Source: JBCBKZ01 sp039026975
GTDB taxonomy: Bacteria; Bacteroidota; Bacteroidia; J057
DNA: 9,570 nt
NCBI GenBank assembly: GCA_039026975.1
Contig: JBCCLI010000248.1
Span: 1 to 9,570, forward strand
Direction: 5' to 3'
The position numbers and the translations under genes are program-made. The notes beneath the pieces are model-generated. The model had not been told where the DNA came from, searched no databases, and saw only the letters and a program-made list of their open reading frames with translations. Below are positions 6,888 to 9,570 of this stretch, piece by piece; position 1 is the stretch's first letter; each line of letters starts with the position of its first letter.

Positions 6888-7889
6888 ATGTCAAGTAAAG
6901 GCTGTCAATACTATCTCTTCTTTCCATGTGTATCAGTTATATTATTCCTGTTGTCTGTAAGTGGATGTAGGCAGGCTGAAGAGGCAGTCTATGTATTTCG
7001 GGCTAGCCTGCTGGTAAATGAGGACCATAGTTGGTACAAAGCACTGGCCTTTTTTGCTGAGCGTTTAGAAGAGGAGTCCGGTGGAAGGATGAAAGTAGAG
7101 GTATATCCTTCTGAGCAGCTTGCTAAAGAAATAGAAGCCATACGTCTCATACAAGCAGGTGTGATAGAGATGACGGTTACGGGTGCCCTCCTCAGCAATT
7201 GGTTTGAGTCAGCGGTGTTTTGTGAACTGCCTTTCTTCTTTACGGACAGTACGGAAATGCTGAGCTTCATAAGAGGAGATATAGGCCAAAGGATAGAGAA
7301 AGAGATGATTCAGCGGACAGGCTTACGACCTATCTGCTTTTTTCAGCGAGGGCCTAGGCAGTTGACGTCTAATAGGCCTATCAGGCATCCAGATGATCTT
7401 AATGATTTGATTATCCGGGTTCCCAATGTGCCTGCTTATGTTACCGCATGGAGCGCCTTGGGAGCTAAACCTACCCCTATGGCCTTTTCTGAGGTATTCA
7501 CCTCCCTTCAACATGGTACTATAGAAGCACAGGAAAATCCTTTTGCCCTCATACATGATGCCGGTTTTGCAGAAGTTCAATCATATGTAAACCTGACAGA
7601 GCATGTGTTGAGCTGGGTATATCCTGTAGTAGGGGAGGAGGCCTTTCAAGAATTACCGGAAGACTTGCAGAATATATTTCTGGAAACAGCAGAGGAAATG
7701 CAAGCATATGAACGTAAGATCTTTTTGGCAAAAGAAAATATAGTTCAAGTTGCGCTACAAGAAAAGGGAATGGAGTTCATAGAGGTAGATAAGGAGGCTT
7801 TTAAGAAAAAGTGCCAACAGGCTATTTTTAATAGCTTACCCCTGGATATGCAGAGGGTCTACGCGGAATTCCAGAGAATACAGGAATGA
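6888..7889 (+). CDS. TRAP-type solute-binding protein (DctP/SBP family), predicted lipoprotein
   Basis: This 333-residue protein opens with a lipoprotein signal: a hydrophobic stretch (about 8-25) ending in VSGC, with C27 the likely lipidated cysteine. The remainder is a DctP-type binding protein with the early SLLVNEDHSWYKAL segment, YPSEQLAKEIEAIRLIQAGVIEM (73-95), FCELPFFF (111-118), IRVPN with R177 (the arginine that usually binds the ligand carboxylate) and QENPF with N217. Such proteins capture carboxylic acids, including sugar acids, for TRAP transporters. No DctQ or DctM membrane subunit is in the window; the next gene, 75 bases on, encodes a GntP permease instead. The membrane partner could lie outside the window or the protein could work with GntP. 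Its stop codon overlaps an ATG (ATGA at 7886-7889), but that reading frame is not convincing as a gene. Confidence 0.92.
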   Translation: MSSKGCQYYLFFPCVSVILFLLSVSGCRQAEEAVYVFRASLLVNEDHSWYKALAFFAERLEEESGGRMKVEVYPSEQLAKEIEAIRLIQAGVIEMTVTGALLSNWFESAVFCELPFFFTDSTEMLSFIRGDIGQRIEKEMIQRTGLRPICFFQRGPRQLTSNRPIRHPDDLNDLIIRVPNVPAYVTAWSALGAKPTPMAFSEVFTSLQHGTIEAQENPFALIHDAGFAEVQSYVNLTEHVLSWVYPVVGEEAFQELPEDLQNIFLETAEEMQAYERKIFLAKENIVQVALQEKGMEFIEVDKEAFKKKCQQAIFNSLPLDMQRVYAEFQRIQE

Positions 7890-7964
7890 CATGTCATTGG
7901 ATGCGCTTATTCTTATCTCATGGAGAAAATCATTATACGCCTGCTTTATCCTTAACCATCAACT

Positions 7965-9302
7965 ATGCTCTTCACGCTAAGCATCCTGATCATTTTTCTA
8001 TTCCTGTTGATCATTTCTATTTCTATATGGAAGATCCATCCATTCATCGCGCTCATCCTGACTGCTATGGGATTAGGACTTAGTATGGGGCTAGGTGGAC
8101 CACAAACAGTGGATGTGCTGTTAAAAGGATTTAGCGAAACCCTAAGGTGGGTAGCCGTTATTATCATATTGGGTGCCTTTATTGGGGAAGTGTTACAGGA
8201 GAGTGGGGGGGCTGTACGGCTTGCTCAGTATGTAGTAAAGCAGGTAGGTGAGAAAAAGCTTCCCTGGGCTATGGGGATTACGGGATACATGGTTTCTATC
8301 CCAGTATTTGTGGATGTAGCCTATATTCTGTTGCAGCCTGTAACAGAGTCCTTGGCAGTCAAAAGTAAAAAGCCTGTCCTTTATATAGGGCTATCCTTAG
8401 CCGCCGGATTAACAGTTGCCCACACCTTGATCCCTCCTACTCCCGGACCTTTGGCAGTGGCCTCATTATTACAGCTTGACCTGGGGAGAATGCTGTGGAT
8501 CAATTTGACTGTAGGTGCTTTTGCTATGATAGGAGGGGTATGCTGGGTGATTTTCTCCGTGAAAAATAGCTGGCTGGAATATGATCAAAAACTCTCCCTA
8601 AGTATTTCTTCTGATCAAGGTCAGTCAGAGGAAACCTCTCCTACTAAAAGTGTATCCTTTTTAGGGGCGCTATTGCCCATACTAATCCCTATCCTTTTGA
8701 TAGGATTGGGGGCTTTTATGGAAGTGGAGGAGGGAAGTATTTGGGCGAGGCTACTCAATTTCTTTTCTCTCCCAATGGTGGCCGTTCTTGTCGGCGCCTT
8801 AATTTCCATTTTCCAACTTCCTGCTACTAATAAAAAGGGTACCATCAATAGATTAGTAGAACAAGCCATCCTAAAATCTGCCTTGGTTATTATGATCACA
8901 GGTGCTGGGGGCTCTCTAGGATTTATGATTAAGGAAACAGGGGTCCAAAATGACATTGTAGCTCTTTTCTCCGGATTTCCCTTTCTGGGCATGATGCTTC
9001 CCTTCGTAGTAGCGGCTTTACTTACCACTGCTACGGGTTCTATTACCGTCTCTTTAGTGGGAACAGCCTCCATGATCGGGCCTATGGTAGACAGTTTTCC
9101 TATCTCTCCTGAAATAGTAGCTGCCATGATTGGCTGTGGTTCTTTCTGTGTCTTCCATGCCAATGCCAGTTTCTTTTGGTTACTGAACCGTTTACATGAA
9201 GTTCCTCCCAATATACTCTACAAAACCTACACCCTGCAATCCCTGATTATGGGGATCTCAGGCCTAGTAGGGGTCTTACTATTAAGTCTGTTTGGGGGGT
9301 AA
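7965..9302 (+). CDS. GntP-family gluconate/sugar-acid permease
   Basis: At 445 residues this is a full-length GntP-family carrier with many hydrophobic segments. Family hallmarks are SIPVFVDVAYILLQP (111-125), HTLIPPTPGPLAVA (153-166), GAGGSLGFMIKETG (313-326), TGSITVSLVGTASMI (357-371) and GCGSFCVFHANASFFWLLNRL (390-410). A hydrophilic loop lies near 200-229. E. coli relatives (GntP, GntT, GntU, IdnT, DsdX) import gluconate, idonate or D-serine with protons; here a sugar acid feeding the operon's aldonate pathway is the best guess. ATG 7965 is the first possible start, because an in-frame TAA lies at 7953-7955. The 75-base gap before it is the longest in the operon; the spacer has neither a Shine-Dalgarno sequence nor a clear hairpin. 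This appears to be the last gene of the operon. Confidence 0.94.
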   Translation: MLFTLSILIIFLFLLIISISIWKIHPFIALILTAMGLGLSMGLGGPQTVDVLLKGFSETLRWVAVIIILGAFIGEVLQESGGAVRLAQYVVKQVGEKKLPWAMGITGYMVSIPVFVDVAYILLQPVTESLAVKSKKPVLYIGLSLAAGLTVAHTLIPPTPGPLAVASLLQLDLGRMLWINLTVGAFAMIGGVCWVIFSVKNSWLEYDQKLSLSISSDQGQSEETSPTKSVSFLGALLPILIPILLIGLGAFMEVEEGSIWARLLNFFSLPMVAVLVGALISIFQLPATNKKGTINRLVEQAILKSALVIMITGAGGSLGFMIKETGVQNDIVALFSGFPFLGMMLPFVVAALLTTATGSITVSLVGTASMIGPMVDSFPISPEIVAAMIGCGSFCVFHANASFFWLLNRLHEVPPNILYKTYTLQSLIMGISGLVGVLLLSLFGG

Positions 9303-9354
9303 GACCACTTTTCCCTCAAATGAATAATGCACCTTCCTTAACATTCTTCCTTCT
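9303..9354. other. Intergenic spacer after the operon
   Basis: This pyrimidine-rich stretch on the + strand holds several TTCCTT-like runs. I see no intrinsic terminator (no GC hairpin followed by T residues) for the operon, although transcription should end near here if the minus-strand gene to the right is real. No promoter motif could be supported. Confidence 0.4.
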
Positions 9355-9570
9355 TTACTTATTGGTGATAAATACGGGAGATAATGTAAGCTTCCCCTGT
9401 TTAGAAGCGGTGGTAAATAAAATATTTTCTAAAAAAAATTGTTGTTGGACCTGTCGGAATGTGAAAAAGTCTGGTAGTGCGACGAGCGGCTGGACTTTTC
9501 CATATATCAACAGTAACGTCCTGATCTTAGCATCAAGGGTATCTGCGTGCAAATCCTGTGCGCATAAAAA
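9355..9570 (-). CDS. Possible 3' end of an unrecognised minus-strand gene, cut by the window edge
   Basis: On the minus strand a frame is open from the right edge to a TAA at 9355-9357, about 71 codons. A TTG at 9550-9552 could in principle start it, but the frame continues upstream, so it may be the C-terminus of a longer protein. The translation includes TLDAKIRTLLLIYGKVQPL and PDFFTFRQVQQQFFLENILF, which look like amphipathic helices. I recognise no family. The amino-acid mix is plausible for a protein, but the length is short enough to arise by chance. If real, it converges on the operon. Confidence 0.33.
   Translation of the reverse strand, partial: FLCAQDLHADTLDAKIRTLLLIYGKVQPLVALPDFFTFRQVQQQFFLENILFTTASKQGKLTLSPVFITNK

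Larger units (their letters stand above)
1..9302 (+). other. Probable single operon for uptake and breakdown of an anhydro- or aldonic-type sugar
   Basis: All nine + strand genes are separated by 53, 19, 22, 49, 25, 18, 25 and 75 bases, with no intrinsic terminator between them and no Bacteroidota-type promoter element (TAnnTTTG) that I could find in the gaps. The promoter must lie upstream of the window. No regulator gene is present here. The order interleaves catabolic enzymes with transporters, as in a dedicated catabolic unit downstream of a polysaccharide locus. The operon call rests on spacing and function. Confidence 0.75.

Noticed and set aside
7886..8083. Small + strand gene starting at the ATGA overlapping the binding-protein stop
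   Set aside because: It overlaps the GntP start by over 100 bases, has no recognisable family, is rich in His and Tyr, and looks like a chance frame. A 29-codon frame from 7891 is equally unconvincing.
8621..9211. 196-codon minus-strand frame inside the GntP permease gene
   Set aside because: It is antisense to strongly conserved GntP motifs and its translation resembles no protein; long antisense frames are common opposite membrane-protein genes.
9377..9397. Possible hairpin GGGA...TCCC as a terminator after the operon
   Set aside because: The stem is four pairs with a 13-base loop and no following T run, so it is not a credible intrinsic terminator.

Overview
The window looks like part of a carbohydrate-use locus from a member of the Bacteroidota, probably an environmental or marine relative of the Cytophagales. 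Three things point there. The proteins read like Bacteroidota homologues, the genes are packed on one strand, and none of the eight gene leaders has a Shine-Dalgarno sequence at a usable distance from its ATG. The placement is an inference from style and gene content; there is no rRNA or other marker gene.

Layout: nine genes on the + strand, 18-75 bases apart, most likely form one operon that is already running when the window opens. In order they are: the 3' part of a sulfatase with an extra C-terminal beta-sandwich domain (1-1006); an enolase-superfamily sugar-acid cycloisomerase or dehydratase resembling D-galactarolactone cycloisomerase (1060-2199); an NAD(P)-dependent aldehyde dehydrogenase (2219-3655); a RhaT-type sugar/proton symporter (3678-4679); a KDPG/KDPGal-type aldolase (4729-5403); a PfkB-family 2-keto-3-deoxy-sugar-acid kinase (5429-6520); a small Dabb-domain protein (6539-6862); a lipoprotein solute-binding protein of the TRAP DctP family (6888-7889); and a GntP-family gluconate-type permease (7965-9302). 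After 9302 no + strand gene is seen. A possible 3' end of an unrecognised minus-strand gene runs off the right edge.

How the genes may work together: a sugar taken up by the RhaT-like carrier is oxidised by the aldehyde dehydrogenase to an aldonic acid. The enolase-superfamily enzyme turns this into a 2-keto-3-deoxy acid, the PfkB kinase phosphorylates it, and the aldolase splits it into pyruvate and glyceraldehyde 3-phosphate. A direct ALDH oxidation followed by an enolase-superfamily cycloisomerase is the known logic of 3,6-anhydrogalactose breakdown from red-algal galactans. The sulfatase, and the lack of any enzyme to epimerise 2-keto-3-deoxy-L-galactonate, make the D-anhydrogalactose (carrageenan-type) branch the best guess. 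The aldolase has a hydrophobic residue where E. coli KDPG aldolase has Thr161, as in KDPGal aldolase, which also favours a galacto-configured substrate. The SBP-GntP pair suggests a second entry route, for sugar acids. Individual enzyme families are secure; the exact substrate is inferred. I see no RNA gene, CRISPR array or insertion sequence, and no wholly new system, but the SBP-GntP pairing, the sulfatase fusion and the Dabb protein deserve a second look.
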